Shown here piece after piece: positions 1 to 10,801 of a stretch of 64,000 bases of DNA; positions within the stretch are counted from its first letter, which is position 1, and the number at the start of each line of letters is the position of its first letter. The DNA is from Granulicella sp. (GTDB taxonomy: Bacteria > Acidobacteriota > Terriglobia > Terriglobales > Acidobacteriaceae), in NCBI GenBank assembly GCA_027452215.1, contig DAIDGQ010000022.1, positions 122,955 to 186,954 of the forward strand, written 5' to 3'. Both the position numbers and the translations under genes were made by a program. Below the pieces are notes generated by a model. That model ran no database searches, was not told where the DNA came from, and saw only the letters and a list, made by a program, of their open reading frames with translations.

Positions 1-61
1 ATCGATGGCACCTACACGCTTCCCGAGTAGCGCAGCACCTCCAGAAAGGAACTCTGCCCCT

Positions 62-1750
62 ATGCCCCGCACATCTGTTCTAACCCGTCGAGAAGCACTC
101 TTTCTCTCCGCCGCCACCGGTATCGCCGCCGCCACGCCCTCAACGCTGCTCGCTTCGGACAGCATCAAGACAGGCGTGCATCAAGAGCCTGGCACTGTCT
201 CCACGCCACGCTCGGCCGTAGCCAAGACCCAATACGGTCCGGTTCGCGGCTTCCTCGCGGGCGGCGTCTTCACCTTCAAGGGCGTGCCTTACGGCCAAAA
301 CGCGGGAGGTGAAAACCGCTGGCTCCCCCTCAAGCCGCCCACGCCCTGGAAGGACGAGTACCCCGCCTTCACCTATGGCGCCAACTGCCCGCAGTCCCTC
401 CATCCCTGGACGGCAATCGAGCAAACCTTTATCCAGGATTGGGACGACGGCTGGCTGAGCGAGGACATGCTCAAGCTCAACATCTGGACGCCGTCGCTTA
501 CGGGCTCCCGCCCGGTCATGGTGTACTTCCACGGCGGCGGCTTCTCCTTCGGGTCGTCCTATGAGCTCCCATCGCACGAGGGAGCGCAGATGGCCCGCCA
601 CCATGACGTGGTGCAGGTCTCGGTCAATCATCGACTCAATATACTGGGCTTTTTCGACGCATCAGAGATTGGCGGCTCGGCTTATGAGGACTCCGTTAAC
701 GTAGGCATGACGGACCTGGTGGACTCGCTCAAGTGGGTACGCGAAAACATAGCCAACTTCGGCGGCGACCCCGACCGCGTCATGATCTATGGCCAGTCCG
801 GCGGTGGATCTAAGGTCACCACGCTGCTCGGCATGCCTTCCGCATCGGGTTTGATCCATCGTGCTGCGGCGCAGTCCGGCGGCGGTGGCAACATCCCCAC
901 AAAAGAGCAGCAGCGCGAAGTCGCTCGCGTGATGATGAAGGACCTCGGCCTCGCGCCGAACGACATGGGCGCACTCCAGAAGATGGACTGGCCCAGCCTC
1001 ATCGCCGCCGGTAACGCAGCCGTCAACAAGGTCAACCCGCCGGGCGCAGGCTTCTTCGGCCCCGGCCTTCCCGGGCATCCTCGCGTCGGTTGGTCGCCCT
1101 CGGTCGACGGCAAGCTCATCACCATGCGTTCCTTCTTCGACGCCGCGCCGGATGTGAGCAAAAACGTCCCCATCCTCATCGGCTCCGTCTCAGAGGAGGG
1201 CAACAGCATGACCTCAATCCCCACCGAGGCGGAGTGGCATGCCGGGCTGGCGAAGACCTACGGCGAGGTGAAAGCGACCGCCATAGTGAAGACCCTCAAA
1301 GCCAACTACCCCCGCAAGCAAACCGCGACGCTCTCCTACATGTGCAGCGGTCGCCCAGGGCTGAACGGCCTGTTCATGCGCAACAATGTCGTAAAAATGT
1401 GTGGGCTCAAGCACGATCTGGATGCTGCTCCCGCCTACGCCTACTACTTCACCTGGCAAACGCCCCTGTTCGACGGCCGCCCCGGCGCGTGGCACACCTC
1501 CGATCTGCAGTTTTGCTTTGACAACACGAAGCGTTGCGAGCAGGGAACCGGCAACACTCCGGAAGCGCAGTCCCTTGCGCGGAGAATGGCCTCTTCCTGG
1601 GCTACGTTTGCAGCCACCGGCAAGCCGTCGGTCGCAGGCGTCAGCTGGGAGCCGACCGAGCCCGACACCAACCGGACTATGGTCTTCGATAACGAATGCC
1701 GCATGGTGAACGACCCGGACGGCAACGCGCGCAAGATCATACTGGCTTGA
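62..1750 (+). CDS. Secreted type-B carboxylesterase
   Basis: A 562-residue alpha/beta-hydrolase of the carboxylesterase/lipase family that should hydrolyse carboxylic esters outside the cytoplasm. The N-terminus has a twin-arginine-like stretch (LTRREALFLSA) and a hydrophobic alanine-rich segment, so Tat export is likely. The nucleophile elbow reads GQSGGG, with Ser at about residue 246; the usual family form is GESAGG. An acidic residue follows in SVSEEGN and the catalytic His lies in AWHTSDLQF. I chose the ATG at 62 over one at 5 because it places the Tat motif at the N-terminus and has AGAAAGGA upstream. The next gene is another secreted esterase on the same strand, but 212 bases separate them. 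The substrate is unknown. Confidence 0.85.
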   Translation: MPRTSVLTRREALFLSAATGIAAATPSTLLASDSIKTGVHQEPGTVSTPRSAVAKTQYGPVRGFLAGGVFTFKGVPYGQNAGGENRWLPLKPPTPWKDEYPAFTYGANCPQSLHPWTAIEQTFIQDWDDGWLSEDMLKLNIWTPSLTGSRPVMVYFHGGGFSFGSSYELPSHEGAQMARHHDVVQVSVNHRLNILGFFDASEIGGSAYEDSVNVGMTDLVDSLKWVRENIANFGGDPDRVMIYGQSGGGSKVTTLLGMPSASGLIHRAAAQSGGGGNIPTKEQQREVARVMMKDLGLAPNDMGALQKMDWPSLIAAGNAAVNKVNPPGAGFFGPGLPGHPRVGWSPSVDGKLITMRSFFDAAPDVSKNVPILIGSVSEEGNSMTSIPTEAEWHAGLAKTYGEVKATAIVKTLKANYPRKQTATLSYMCSGRPGLNGLFMRNNVVKMCGLKHDLDAAPAYAYYFTWQTPLFDGRPGAWHTSDLQFCFDNTKRCEQGTGNTPEAQSLARRMASSWATFAATGKPSVAGVSWEPTEPDTNRTMVFDNECRMVNDPDGNARKIILA

Positions 1751-1962
1751 GAGCTTCCTACTTGCACTGGACAGCATAGATTTGCCGAGTGCACCAATAG
1801 CTCCTGGTCAGCACCTTGGAAGCAAAATTTGATAGGTGTGCTGGCGAAGGCAGGCGTGTACTGCATTTCAAATGCCGTTTACCAAGCATCTCGCCCTTCC
1901 CGTACAACGCTGCGCCGATGCTACGATGATCTGCACTGAACCCGCGAGGAATAGCCAGACCC

Positions 1963-3120
1963 ATGCCACTTTGTTGCCATCTGCTAGCACTCACATTTGT
2001 ACTTACGATCGCGGCACAGACACCCGTAACGACGGCTCCGCAACCGCAGCGCCTGCCTCCTGCCCCCTCTCCTCAGCTTTTGCAGAGCGGCAAAGTGACC
2101 TTTCGCCTCCTCGCGCCCCATGCCACCTCCGTCGAGCTCGCGGGCGACATCTACCAGGGTCTGCCTCACCCCGGCACTATGCTCGCGGCACCCTCGTCCA
2201 TCGCGATGACCAAGGACTCCGAAGGCCTTTGGACCGGTACGTCCATGGCTGCCTTCCTCCCTGGCGCGTGGCGTTACCACTTCCGCGTAGATGGTATGGA
2301 CGTTCCCGACCCCCGCAACGTTCTCACCTCGCCCGTTCAACATGGCATTGAAAGCCTCCTCATCACGCCGGGTGATTTCTCTGAAACCCGATCCGTTCCT
2401 CACGGAGCAGTGGCCCGCGTCGACTACAACGCGTCTGCGTTTGGGGGCGCCGCGCGCGAGATGTACATCTACACCCCACCCGGCTATGAGAAGGGCACGG
2501 TTGCCTACCCTGTGTTTTATCTTCTCCACGGCGGCGGCGAGACGGACTCTTCGTGGTCAACGGTCGGTCGCGCCGGATATATTCTCGACAACCTGATTGC
2601 TGCGGGCAAGGCTCAACCCATGATGATCGTGATGCCCGCCGGTTGGACACCGTACGGTCCTCAGGTCATGACCGCTGATGCCACCAAAGATCCATTTAAC
2701 AAGGAATTGATTCAGGACATCCTCCCCTATGTCGAGTCGCACTATCGCACACTCGCCGATCCCGAACATCGTGCTCTCGGCGGCCTATCCATGGGTGGAA
2801 TTCAGACCCTCAACATCGGCCTGCATAACCTCGGTACCTTCCGCTCACTTGTCGTTATGAGCTCAGGTTGGTTCCCTGCCGACCGGGATGTCTTCTTCAG
2901 CAGCCCTGACGCTGCGCGCATGCCGCAGTACAACGCTCAGCTCAAGTTGTTCTGGTGGGGCTGGGGACAAACCGATATTGCGCGCGACAACGCCCTCGCC
3001 TGTATCGCTCGCTTCAAACAGGCAGGCGTTCATCTCAAGACGGAGGAAACTCCCGACGGCCACGAGTGGAAGAATTGGCGCTTGTATCTTTCTCAGGTGG
3101 CTCCCATCCTCTTCCGTTAG
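1963..3120 (+). CDS. Secreted esterase, enterochelin-esterase/feruloyl-esterase-like
   Basis: 385 residues. After a signal peptide (residues 1-18) comes an immunoglobulin-like N-terminal domain (about 35-130, containing VELAGDIYQG) of the kind found in front of bacterial feruloyl esterases. A PF00756-type esterase domain then starts near REMYIYTPPGYE. The oxyanion region (YLLHGGG), the nucleophile elbow GGLSMGG and a C-terminal GHEWKNWR carrying the likely catalytic His are all visible. It probably releases acyl or feruloyl groups from plant polysaccharides; family members also include trehalose and enterobactin esterases, so the substrate is open. The ATG at 1963 directly precedes the hydrophobic leader. 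Confidence 0.82.
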   Translation: MPLCCHLLALTFVLTIAAQTPVTTAPQPQRLPPAPSPQLLQSGKVTFRLLAPHATSVELAGDIYQGLPHPGTMLAAPSSIAMTKDSEGLWTGTSMAAFLPGAWRYHFRVDGMDVPDPRNVLTSPVQHGIESLLITPGDFSETRSVPHGAVARVDYNASAFGGAAREMYIYTPPGYEKGTVAYPVFYLLHGGGETDSSWSTVGRAGYILDNLIAAGKAQPMMIVMPAGWTPYGPQVMTADATKDPFNKELIQDILPYVESHYRTLADPEHRALGGLSMGGIQTLNIGLHNLGTFRSLVVMSSGWFPADRDVFFSSPDAARMPQYNAQLKLFWWGWGQTDIARDNALACIARFKQAGVHLKTEETPDGHEWKNWRLYLSQVAPILFR

Positions 3121-3425
3121 CCGCTGACGGTGAATTCGGTCACAGTGTCACGCCGCGTACCTTTCCTTCGAAGCACCTCGGCTGGACAAAAGCCATTCGG
3201 TCGCAACGAAACTTTAGACCTGGGACGCTAGGACCGGGGCTTGCGCCGCCCGGCAATCCCGACCAGTCGAGAGCGTGACCCTGCGATCCACGGCAGCTTG
3301 TTGGGTAGCGCGACGGTGAGCACGTTGCGTGGGGCTCTGGCTTACAGGGCGTTCACGCACGCTCCATCTAGGTACGCTCACGCAAACGCCGAGGCGGCTT
3401 TATGTCGGCTGATTCTATCCGCGTA
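3121..3425. other. Intergenic gap between convergent genes
   Basis: About 305 bases lie between the end of the esterase and the end of the minus-strand peptidase gene. Short open frames exist on the plus strand, but they lack ribosome sites and protein-like composition. I see no clear terminator, RNA gene or repeat. Confidence 0.4.
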
Positions 3426-6400
3426 TCAGGGCTTTGTGACGTCGATCGTGTTGTCGTCGGGGATGCGATCGATGAGCTTATTGATTGGGTCGATGCCGGC
3501 GCGAGTGGGAAGTTGGTCGACTATGATGTCGAAGGTCTGCCTCTCCTGGGTGATCTTTTCCTTTTTGAGATAGAGAGGCTTCTCGTGGCCCTTGCTGCCG
3601 GAGAATACGCCGATGTCGATGTAGTCGGCGAGGGGCATCGGAGTTTCGTTACCGGAGCCGTCTGCCTTCATCTTGCGGGCCTGAACGGTGAGGGTGACCT
3701 TGTACTTTTTGTCGGGGGTCTGGACGTAGGTGGCAGAGAAGGCCTTGTTGTCGTAGAGGACGATGTTCTCGAAGGCGTCGGTGATGTAGTACTGGTACTC
3801 TGGCGGGGTTTGGGCCCGGAGGGCGGCGACGAACTGGCGGGTGTCGGGGTAGGGGACGTCTTGCGAGGTGTCGGCGTTGGCGTATCGGTACTGCATGAGG
3901 AAGTTGTGCAGGGCGAGGTTGAGCTTGTCTTCGCCGATGTAGTCGGAGAGGGCGTAGAGGACGAGCGAGCCCTTCTGATACCAGACGTAGCTCTCGTTCT
4001 GAACGAGGACGAGAGGGTTCTCGTGACGGGTTTCGCCGGCGCGCCCTCAAAGGTAGCCGTCGAGCTCGTGGGAGAGGAACTTGTGCATGTTGTCTGTGCC
4101 GTACTTCTTTTCCATGACTCGGAGGGCGGAGTATTCGGCGAGGGATTCGGACATCATGTTGGAGCCCTCGACCTGTGCGCCGATGAGTTGATGTCCCCAC
4201 CACTGGTGGGCAAGTTCGTGGGCGACAACGAAGTAGCTGAAGTCGATGTCGTCAGGCTTTTCGACGCGGCCGATGAAGCCGATGCCCTCGGAGAAGGGGA
4301 CGGTGTTGGGGAAAGATTGGGCGAAGGTGCGGTAGCGGGGGTACTCGAGGATGCGGTACTGCTTGAACTGGAAGGGGCTGAAATTTTTCTCGTAGTAGCC
4401 GAGGCCGGCCTTGGAGGCATCGATCATGTCGTCGACGTCGAAGGTGTGGGCGGGGGTGTGGTAGACCTCGATGGAGATGGGGTTTTCGACGCCCTGGTAG
4501 ATGACGCGTTTCACGTCGTAGCGGCCGGAGAGGTAGGCATAGAAGTCGAGGGTCGTGACCTGGCCCATGTCGTAGGTGAAGTAGTGGCGGCCGTTCTGAT
4601 GCCAGTCGCGGGTGAGGTAGCCGGGAGCGATGGCGATCTGGGGTTTGCCCTCGGAGTCGGAGTCCGAGGTGCTGACGGTGGTGCGGAAGCTGATCCAGTC
4701 GGAGTGCGTGGTGAAGAGATTGGTGACGGAACCGAGGGGGTCGCCGCGGTGGGGAAGAAGCTCGAGCTCAGGAATATGCTCTTCGCGGCGGCGGCGGGGG
4801 TCGTCGAGTTCGACTCCATTGTCGTAGCCGATGGTGGGGAAGTAGCCGGAGTCGAAGAAGGTTCCGGAGTAGGCGAACTCGGGGCGCTCGTGGCCGTCCT
4901 TGAAGCCGTGGGTGGCGTGGGCGACGCGGAAGGTCATGTCGAGCTTGTCGCCGGGAGCGAGGGGAGTGTCGAGCTGATAGATGGTGTAGACGCCGTGGGG
5001 GCTGGCGGAGGCGATGTGGAAGGGACGGTCAAAGTGGACGTCGGAGACAGAGGGCTGGAGGTCAATGGAGCCGAATGCGGCGGCGTGCGCGTCGGAGATG
5101 TGGATCTGTGCGATGGGCGCGGAAGTCTTGTTCTGGAGGACGAAGTGACCGGTGCCGGAGAAGGAGCGGTGCTCGGGGAAGATGTCGATGTTGGCGTCGA
5201 CGGCGATAATTTTGGGCTGGGGAATGTGTTCGTATTTTTTGTAGTCGCGCTCGTATTGCGCCTGGACGTGGCGGCCGGATCTGGCGTCGACGTAGGGATT
5301 GAGGATGTGGGCGTTGTAGAAGAACCAGCCTCCGCTTCCGAGGGCGAGAAGAAGGAAGAGGCTGAAGGCGGGCAGCAGGCGCGGAGCTCGCTGGCGGGCG
5401 AGGTGGAGACGAGCGGACCAGGACTCTTCTGCTCCGCGACGGGCGAGGGCGATGGAGATGACGGCGAGGACGCTGGTGACGGATAGCCAGTAGGTGATGG
5501 ACCAGAAGAGAGCAGGGACGAAGTGGCCGTAGCCGTTCATGTCCGAGTAAGTGTATGGAGTGTTGTTGCCAATGAGATAGAGGGTGTTCTCCCATCCAAA
5601 GCTGGAGAGAACGGAGGTGAGGACGACGATGCCGATGACGATGCCGTGGCCAATGAATTTATTGGAGACGACGGTCTGGATGAAGAGTGCGAGCAGGACA
5701 AAGATGAGGACCTGCGGAAAGGTGACGACGTAGAGTTCCTTGAAGTACTGGAGGAGCTCGTAGTGGTAGTAGCCGGCGATGGTCTGCATGAGGATTCCGC
5801 AGAGGCCGACAACGGTGAGAAGGACGAGTTCGACGAAGCAGAGTGCGAAGAACTTCGAGAGCCAGTCGGTGGATTCGCGCAGAGGGAGAGCGTCGTGGAT
5901 ACCGTCGAAGTGGGTGTCGCGCTCGCGCCAGACCAGCTCGGCTGCGTAGAGGGTGGCGACGATGTAGAGGAAGAGGGTTGCACCTCCTTCGACTGCGCCG
6001 AGCATGAGATAGGTGACGGGCCAGACGTTGGCTCCTCCAACGCGGCCCGCAAAGTGGCCGTTGTTGATGGCGAGCGCGGCCATGAGCAGGAGGATTGCCC
6101 AGAAGGGGACCTCATGCAGGATGTTGGAGATGCGGATGCGCGTGAGGGATAGAAGCTGCGCGAAGGTGGTTCCGGGGCTGAAGATCTGATGCACGAGGGG
6201 AAGACGAACCGAGACGAGGCTGCGACGTCCCTGAGTGGCGGAGGCCTCCTGCTCACGCTGGAGGTTGGCTCGCTTGGTGCTGGAGGTTGCGGTGAGCGCT
6301 TCGACCGACATGGGGAAGAGCTTCCAGACCGCGAGCAAGGCGACGAGGCCAATGGAGGACCAGAGCAGGCGGTTGTAGAGGAAGACTCCGCCTGCGGCAT

Positions 6401-7127
6401 GAGGCGACCAGGAGTAGAGGAGAGTGTTCTTTTCGACGACGGTCCAGTAGCGGGTGATGGCGTCGTTGTAGAGGAAGCCAACGGGGTCGAGGATGCCGGA
6501 CCAGAAGTGCTCGAGTGAGCGCGTGGCGGAGAAGGCATTGACTCCGATGAGGTAGAGCATGAAGATGGCCGCGCCCTGGAGGTAGACGATGAAGATTTTG
6601 CGCGAGAGGGCGGCTACGAGAAAGAAGAGCGACCCGAGAAAAAATATCTGGATGACGACGACGGAGAAGAAGGGCTGGAGATACCAGAGCAGGTGGTTGG
6701 GGGCGATACGGGTGTGATCCGCCCACGGGGCGAACGTTCCGGCGAAGCCTCCGAACACCATGCCGGAGAAGGCAAAGACCGTGGCGACGAAGGACCCGGC
6801 CCAGCGGCCGCCGAGGTAGGCGAACTTGGAGATCGGTTTGGTGAAGATGATCTGGATGGTGTCGCGCTGGAAGTCGCGGAGGATGGAGGTTCCGAAGATG
6901 GCGGCGATGACGATGACGCCGAAGAAGCTGGCTCCGATGTAGTTATAGGTATTGGCGTAGGGGCCATTGAGGAGAATTTTGCCGTTGCTGTTGCCGATGG
7001 GGCCGAAGCTTTCGCTGGCGATGCAGAGAAACTCAAAGGCGAACCAGAGGCCGAAGTAGACGTAGGTGGAGATGCTCTTGAGGCGGAACTTGAGCTCGAA
7101 GGTGAAGAATTCCCAGAACTGTGCCAT
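3426..7127 (-). pseudogene. ABC-2 permease/M1 aminopeptidase fusion with an in-frame TGA
   Basis: A single 1,234-codon frame runs from ATG 7127 to TGA 3426 but is interrupted by TGA at 4047-4049 (codon 1027). The first half is a two-block ABC-2 permease with about 12 membrane segments. The second half is a periplasmic M1 peptidase domain with the zinc motif HELAH (residues 970-974) and, downstream, SESLAEY holding the third ligand. After the TGA the same frame continues in family-like sequence (GRAGETRHENP, YVWYQKGSLVLYAL) to a natural end. In this family an Arg usually fills the position, so CGA to TGA is the simplest explanation. The truncated product would keep the zinc site but lose about 206 C-terminal residues. 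ATG 7127 has GGAG nine bases upstream. Its ATPase lies just upstream on the same strand. Confidence 0.85.
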
Positions 7128-7255
7128 GGTGCGGTACTCCAGAGAGAATGGGTCGGACGAATGCGGGAAGCACAAGCGACAGCGAATACGGGGCCGCTTC
7201 GCTCTGCGCTGCTGACCTGGCGATTTGTCGAGGCTGGGTCGCAGCGAGGCGAAGA

Positions 7256-8137
7256 CTAGTTCTTTGAGTGCCGTGAGAGGTTGAGGAAGTAAACGTCTTC
7301 GAGGTCCGAGTCGACGGGCTTGAATCCGTCGCCGGGGTTCGTGTCGGCGAAGATACGAACCTCGTGAAGGCCTCCTACGAGGTTCGTGGAGATAACGTCG
7401 AAGGAGGTCTCCAGGGCGCGGAGCTCATCGTCGGTCGCGACGACTTTGGAGTAGATTTTTCCTGCCAGGGCATCGAGTGCCTCGGCGGGTGCTCCTTCGA
7501 GGAGGACTTCTCCCGAGGCGATGATGGCCATGCGGGGGCAGAGCTCGCGGACGTCTTCGACGATGTGGGTGGAGAGGATGACGGTGACGTTGGAGCCGAT
7601 GGAGCTGAGGAGATTGAGGAAGCGGTTTCGCTCGGCGGGATCGAGGCCGGCAGTGGGCTCGTCGACGATGATGAGCTTGGGATTAGCGAGCAAGGCCTGG
7701 GCGATACCGAAGCGCTGCTTCATGCCACCGGAGTAGGTGGAGAGAGACTTCTTGCGGGAACTCCAGAGATTCGTCTGGTTGAGGAGAGCGTCAACCATCT
7801 GGGTACGCTCCGTCTTATTGGCGATGCCCTTCATGATGGCGAGGTGGTGAAGCATGTCGAGCGCGGACATCTTCGGGTACACGCCGAACTCCTGCGGCAG
7901 ATAGCCGAGGACGCGGCGGACGGAGGTCTTATCGTTGAGGACGTCGATGCCGTCCAGGTCGATTGAACCGGAATCGGGGTCCTGGAGGGTGGCGACGGTT
8001 CGCATGAGGGAGGATTTGCCAGCGCCGTTGGGTCCGAGAAGGCCGAACATCTCATTGCCGATAGTGAGTGAGAGGTTCTTCAGTGCCTTGACGCCATTTG
8101 GATAGGTCTTGGATAAGCCAGAGATGGTTAGTGCCAC
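7256..8137 (-). CDS. ABC transporter ATP-binding protein
   Basis: A 293-residue ATPase with Walker A GPNGAGKSS, Q-loop LPQEFG, signature YSGGMKQR, Walker B LIIVDEP and H-loop STHIVED. It belongs to the CcmA/DrrA-like class that pairs with ABC-2 permeases. It starts with GTG (8137) behind an AGGG-rich ribosome site. It precedes the permease/M1 fusion by 128 bases on the same strand, so the two should form one exporter or lipid-linked system. If the fusion is truly truncated, this ATPase may still work with the intact membrane half. Confidence 0.9.
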   Translation of the reverse strand: MALTISGLSKTYPNGVKALKNLSLTIGNEMFGLLGPNGAGKSSLMRTVATLQDPDSGSIDLDGIDVLNDKTSVRRVLGYLPQEFGVYPKMSALDMLHHLAIMKGIANKTERTQMVDALLNQTNLWSSRKKSLSTYSGGMKQRFGIAQALLANPKLIIVDEPTAGLDPAERNRFLNLLSSIGSNVTVILSTHIVEDVRELCPRMAIIASGEVLLEGAPAEALDALAGKIYSKVVATDDELRALETSFDVISTNLVGGLHEVRIFADTNPGDGFKPVDSDLEDVYFLNLSRHSKN

Positions 8138-8841
8138 GCGCGGGGGCCCTCCGATGCGTAGTGGAAGCTGGATGGTTACAGTAGCCGAAAATATATCACG
8201 GCCATTGTGGGAACGGGAACGAAAACGGCGAGGCTGCGGCTAAACGGCGGCAAAGGAATCCAAGCTCTCGCAAGTTGGGTCTTCGGCAACTTCACCGACG
8301 AGGCAGCTTGGCGCATTGAACTTAGCGCAAACGCCATTTTGCGTGCACTGCGACGGAGCGGTCGGTTGAGCCGGAGCCAGCCGGGGCAGAAATCACACGG
8401 ATACGGGGTACATTGTGCGCGCGAAGGGACTCATGGATGAGCGTTCCCAGCCTGCGGGTACAACGCAATCAGCATCGCTCCTTGATCTGAGTCCAGCCGA
8501 TTGCTAAAAAAATAGGGCGCCGTCACCGTAGTCCACGAGCGTGCTCCTGAAGTAATCAGTTGATCCGTCGAGTCCATTCACGGAATCGAGATACAGGCTT
8601 GAGGTGGTCGAAATCTGTGGCGCAGTCCAGCCTGGTGCCTTCGAATCAAGATGAACGCAGACGCGATGTTTACCGGGAGCGAGCGCAAGCCACCTTTTCG
8701 GGAGGGTGAGGTGCCCCCAACGTTGCCCCAGACTAGCTACGCTGTCAAGGAACACGGTGGGACACGCTGGGACATCTAACACTGAAAAATAAGGAGTTGC
8801 GCTCCTTATAAGACGTGATGGAATGTGCTGGAATGGGGAGG
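8138..8841. other. Gap with a possible coding remnant
   Basis: About 700 bases lie between the ABC gene and tRNA-Phe. On the minus strand, 8504-8780 reads as protein-like sequence (VFLDSVASLGQ, LALAPGKHRVCVHL) ending in a stop, but no convincing start exists before the tRNA. It resembles the beta-sandwich repeats of secreted proteins and could be a gene fragment. The rest shows nothing I can support. Confidence 0.3.
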
Positions 8842-8916
8842 TGGTGGCCAGAGACGGGATCGAACCGCCGACGCCGGCCTTTTCAGGGCCGCGCTCTACC
8901 ACTGAGCTATCTGGCC
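8842..8916 (-). tRNA. tRNA-Phe (GAA)
   Basis: A full cloverleaf is visible on the minus strand. The acceptor GGCCAGA pairs with TCTGGCC, the D-arm starts GCTCAGTGGTAGAGC, and the anticodon stem CGGCC/GGCCG holds loop CTGAAAA (anticodon GAA). The T-arm carries TTCGATC. Discriminator A and an encoded CCA follow (8842-8845). Confidence 0.95.
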
Positions 8917-9123
8917 TTGGCAATGCTCATCCCGACACGCGGCCAAGTCCGCCCGTCGATTCGTGCGTTTCGCTTCGCCTGCCTGTCGAGGAGGGAAATC
9001 CAGACCCGTCGGGTGACGGCGTCTTCGAGAACGTCGAATCACAGTATAGCAATCCCTTCGCCTCCCGCCAAACTACCTGCTGTATTCTTTGGAGAACCCC
9101 ATGCAGGACGCAGGCAGGTACGC

Positions 9124-10722
9124 ATGATTCGCGCTCGCATCACTTTGGCTTTAATCCTTGGAACGACCCTTGTTTGTGCGCATGCCGAAACTACTTCTTC
9201 GGCTTCGCTATCTCCCGGCGAAGCCCGCGCCACTCGTGCGATGGAGGCGGCAAGGAAGGTGGGACCGGGCGATCTTTACGCTTTCCTCAGGTCCTTTCCC
9301 AAGGGCGCGGATCTGCACATGCATCTCTCAGGCGCCATCTATGCCGAAACCTTTCTCTCCGAGGCCGTCAGGCAGAATCTCTGCGTTGACGCCGACGCTC
9401 TGAAGCTTGTGGTGCCGCCGTGCAAAACGCCCCTCATTGCTGCCTCCGATGCGGTTGCTGATCAGACGCTCTACGACAAGCTAATCGACGCGATGTCCAT
9501 GCGGAGCTATGTGCTATCGGCAGGATGGAGTGGCCACGATCAGTTCTTCGCTACCTTCTCGCGCTGGGGGGCGCTGGAGAAGGCTACCGCCGGCGAATGG
9601 CTCGACGAGGTGGCCACCCGCGCGGCTGCGCAAAACGAGCAGTACCTCGAAGTTATGCAGACGCCCAGCTTTGGCCACGCCGCGGCGCTGGGTTACAAGA
9701 TCGGCTGGCCCGATGAAGTTCGCGATGACAACTACAAAACAGAGTTTGCCGCACTTCGAGGAAAGCTTATTAATGCTGGTTTGCGCGACGAGATTTCGAT
9801 TGATGAAGAAGAGCTAGCGGGGGCAGAACGTAGGCGCGAGGAAATCGAGAGCTGCCATGATGATCCACCCTTGCCTCCCAGCCCCGAGGGCGACCATGGG
9901 TATGGTGCTGCTTGCGCGATTCGCATCCACTGGCTCTATCAGATCCTTCGCGGCTATCCACCGCAGCAGGTCTTCGCACAAACCCTCCTGGGCTTTGAAG
10001 TGGCCTCCGCCGACCCCGACGTCGTCGGGATCAACTTCGTCATGCCTGAAGACGGCCGCATCTCTATGCAGGACTATCACCTCCAGATGCAGATGCTCGA
10101 CTACCTGCATAGCATCTATCCAAATGTCCGCATCAGCCTCCACGCCGGCGAGCTCGCACCAGGCCTCGTCCCTCCCGCGGGCATGAGCTTCCACATCCGC
10201 GAGGCCATCGATCTCGGCCATGCATCGCGCATCGGCCATGGCGTCGACGTGCTCTATGAGGAGGATGCTCCGGCTCTCCTGAAAGAGATGGCCGATAAGC
10301 ACGTCATGGTGGAGATCAACCTCACCTCGAATGCCGGCATCCTTGGCATCCAAGGCAGGGATCATCCGCTCGCCGCCTACCGCGCTGCCCACGTCCCATG
10401 GGCGCTCTCCACCGACGACGAAGGTGTCTCCCGCATCGACCTCACTCACGAATATGCTCGTGGCGTCGACGAGCAGAGCCTCACCTACGTCGATCTCAAG
10501 CGTTCCGCCCGCACTTCGCTCGAGCATGCCTTCCTGCATGGTGAAAGCCTCTGGCAGCATCCCGACGAGTTCACTGCCAGGAAAGCCGGTTGCCCAGCGA
10601 CTGTCTCGGAGCACGTGCGACCCAGCGGACAGTGCTCTGATTTCCTCAACGCGAACGAGAAGGCCGCACAGGAGTTCGAACTCGAGCGTCGGTTCGCCGT
10701 CTTCGAAGCCTCCATTCACTAG
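9124..10722 (+). CDS. Secreted adenosine deaminase-like protein
   Basis: A 532-residue amidohydrolase that should deaminate adenosine or a related nucleoside. The metal-binding HMHLSG lies at residues 65-70, HAGE at about 340, SRIGHG just after it, and the STDDEGV strand with the catalytic Asp at about 431. These are the hallmark sites of the adenosine/AMP deaminase superfamily. The first 22 residues form a signal peptide (ITLALILGTTLVCAHA), so the enzyme is exported. It is longer than cytoplasmic Add (about 330-350 residues), closer to ADGF/CECR1-type extracellular enzymes. I start at ATG 9124 because of the signal peptide and the CAGG-type ribosome site; upstream frame extensions run over the tRNA. 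Confidence 0.85.
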   Translation: MIRARITLALILGTTLVCAHAETTSSASLSPGEARATRAMEAARKVGPGDLYAFLRSFPKGADLHMHLSGAIYAETFLSEAVRQNLCVDADALKLVVPPCKTPLIAASDAVADQTLYDKLIDAMSMRSYVLSAGWSGHDQFFATFSRWGALEKATAGEWLDEVATRAAAQNEQYLEVMQTPSFGHAAALGYKIGWPDEVRDDNYKTEFAALRGKLINAGLRDEISIDEEELAGAERRREEIESCHDDPPLPPSPEGDHGYGAACAIRIHWLYQILRGYPPQQVFAQTLLGFEVASADPDVVGINFVMPEDGRISMQDYHLQMQMLDYLHSIYPNVRISLHAGELAPGLVPPAGMSFHIREAIDLGHASRIGHGVDVLYEEDAPALLKEMADKHVMVEINLTSNAGILGIQGRDHPLAAYRAAHVPWALSTDDEGVSRIDLTHEYARGVDEQSLTYVDLKRSARTSLEHAFLHGESLWQHPDEFTARKAGCPATVSEHVRPSGQCSDFLNANEKAAQEFELERRFAVFEASIH

Positions 10723-10801
10723 ACCCTGGCCTACCTCGGTGCGCTAGACTGAATCCGCAAAGAGTCCCCCGATCTATGTAGCCCGAAAGAAGGATTTTCC
10801 G

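Noticed and set aside
4047..4049. TGA as a selenocysteine or recoded codon
   Set aside because: No Cys is expected here and no downstream stem-loop is evident; the family has Arg at this point, so a point mutation is simpler.
3402..5486. Very long plus-strand open frame (about 690 codons)
   Set aside because: It is the antisense of the permease/M1 gene. Its composition (Val/Gly/Glu-rich, no motifs) is that of a shadow in GC-rich DNA.
8815..9123. In-frame extension of the adenosine deaminase upstream
   Set aside because: It runs through tRNA-Phe and would bury the signal peptide; ATG 9124 explains the leader.
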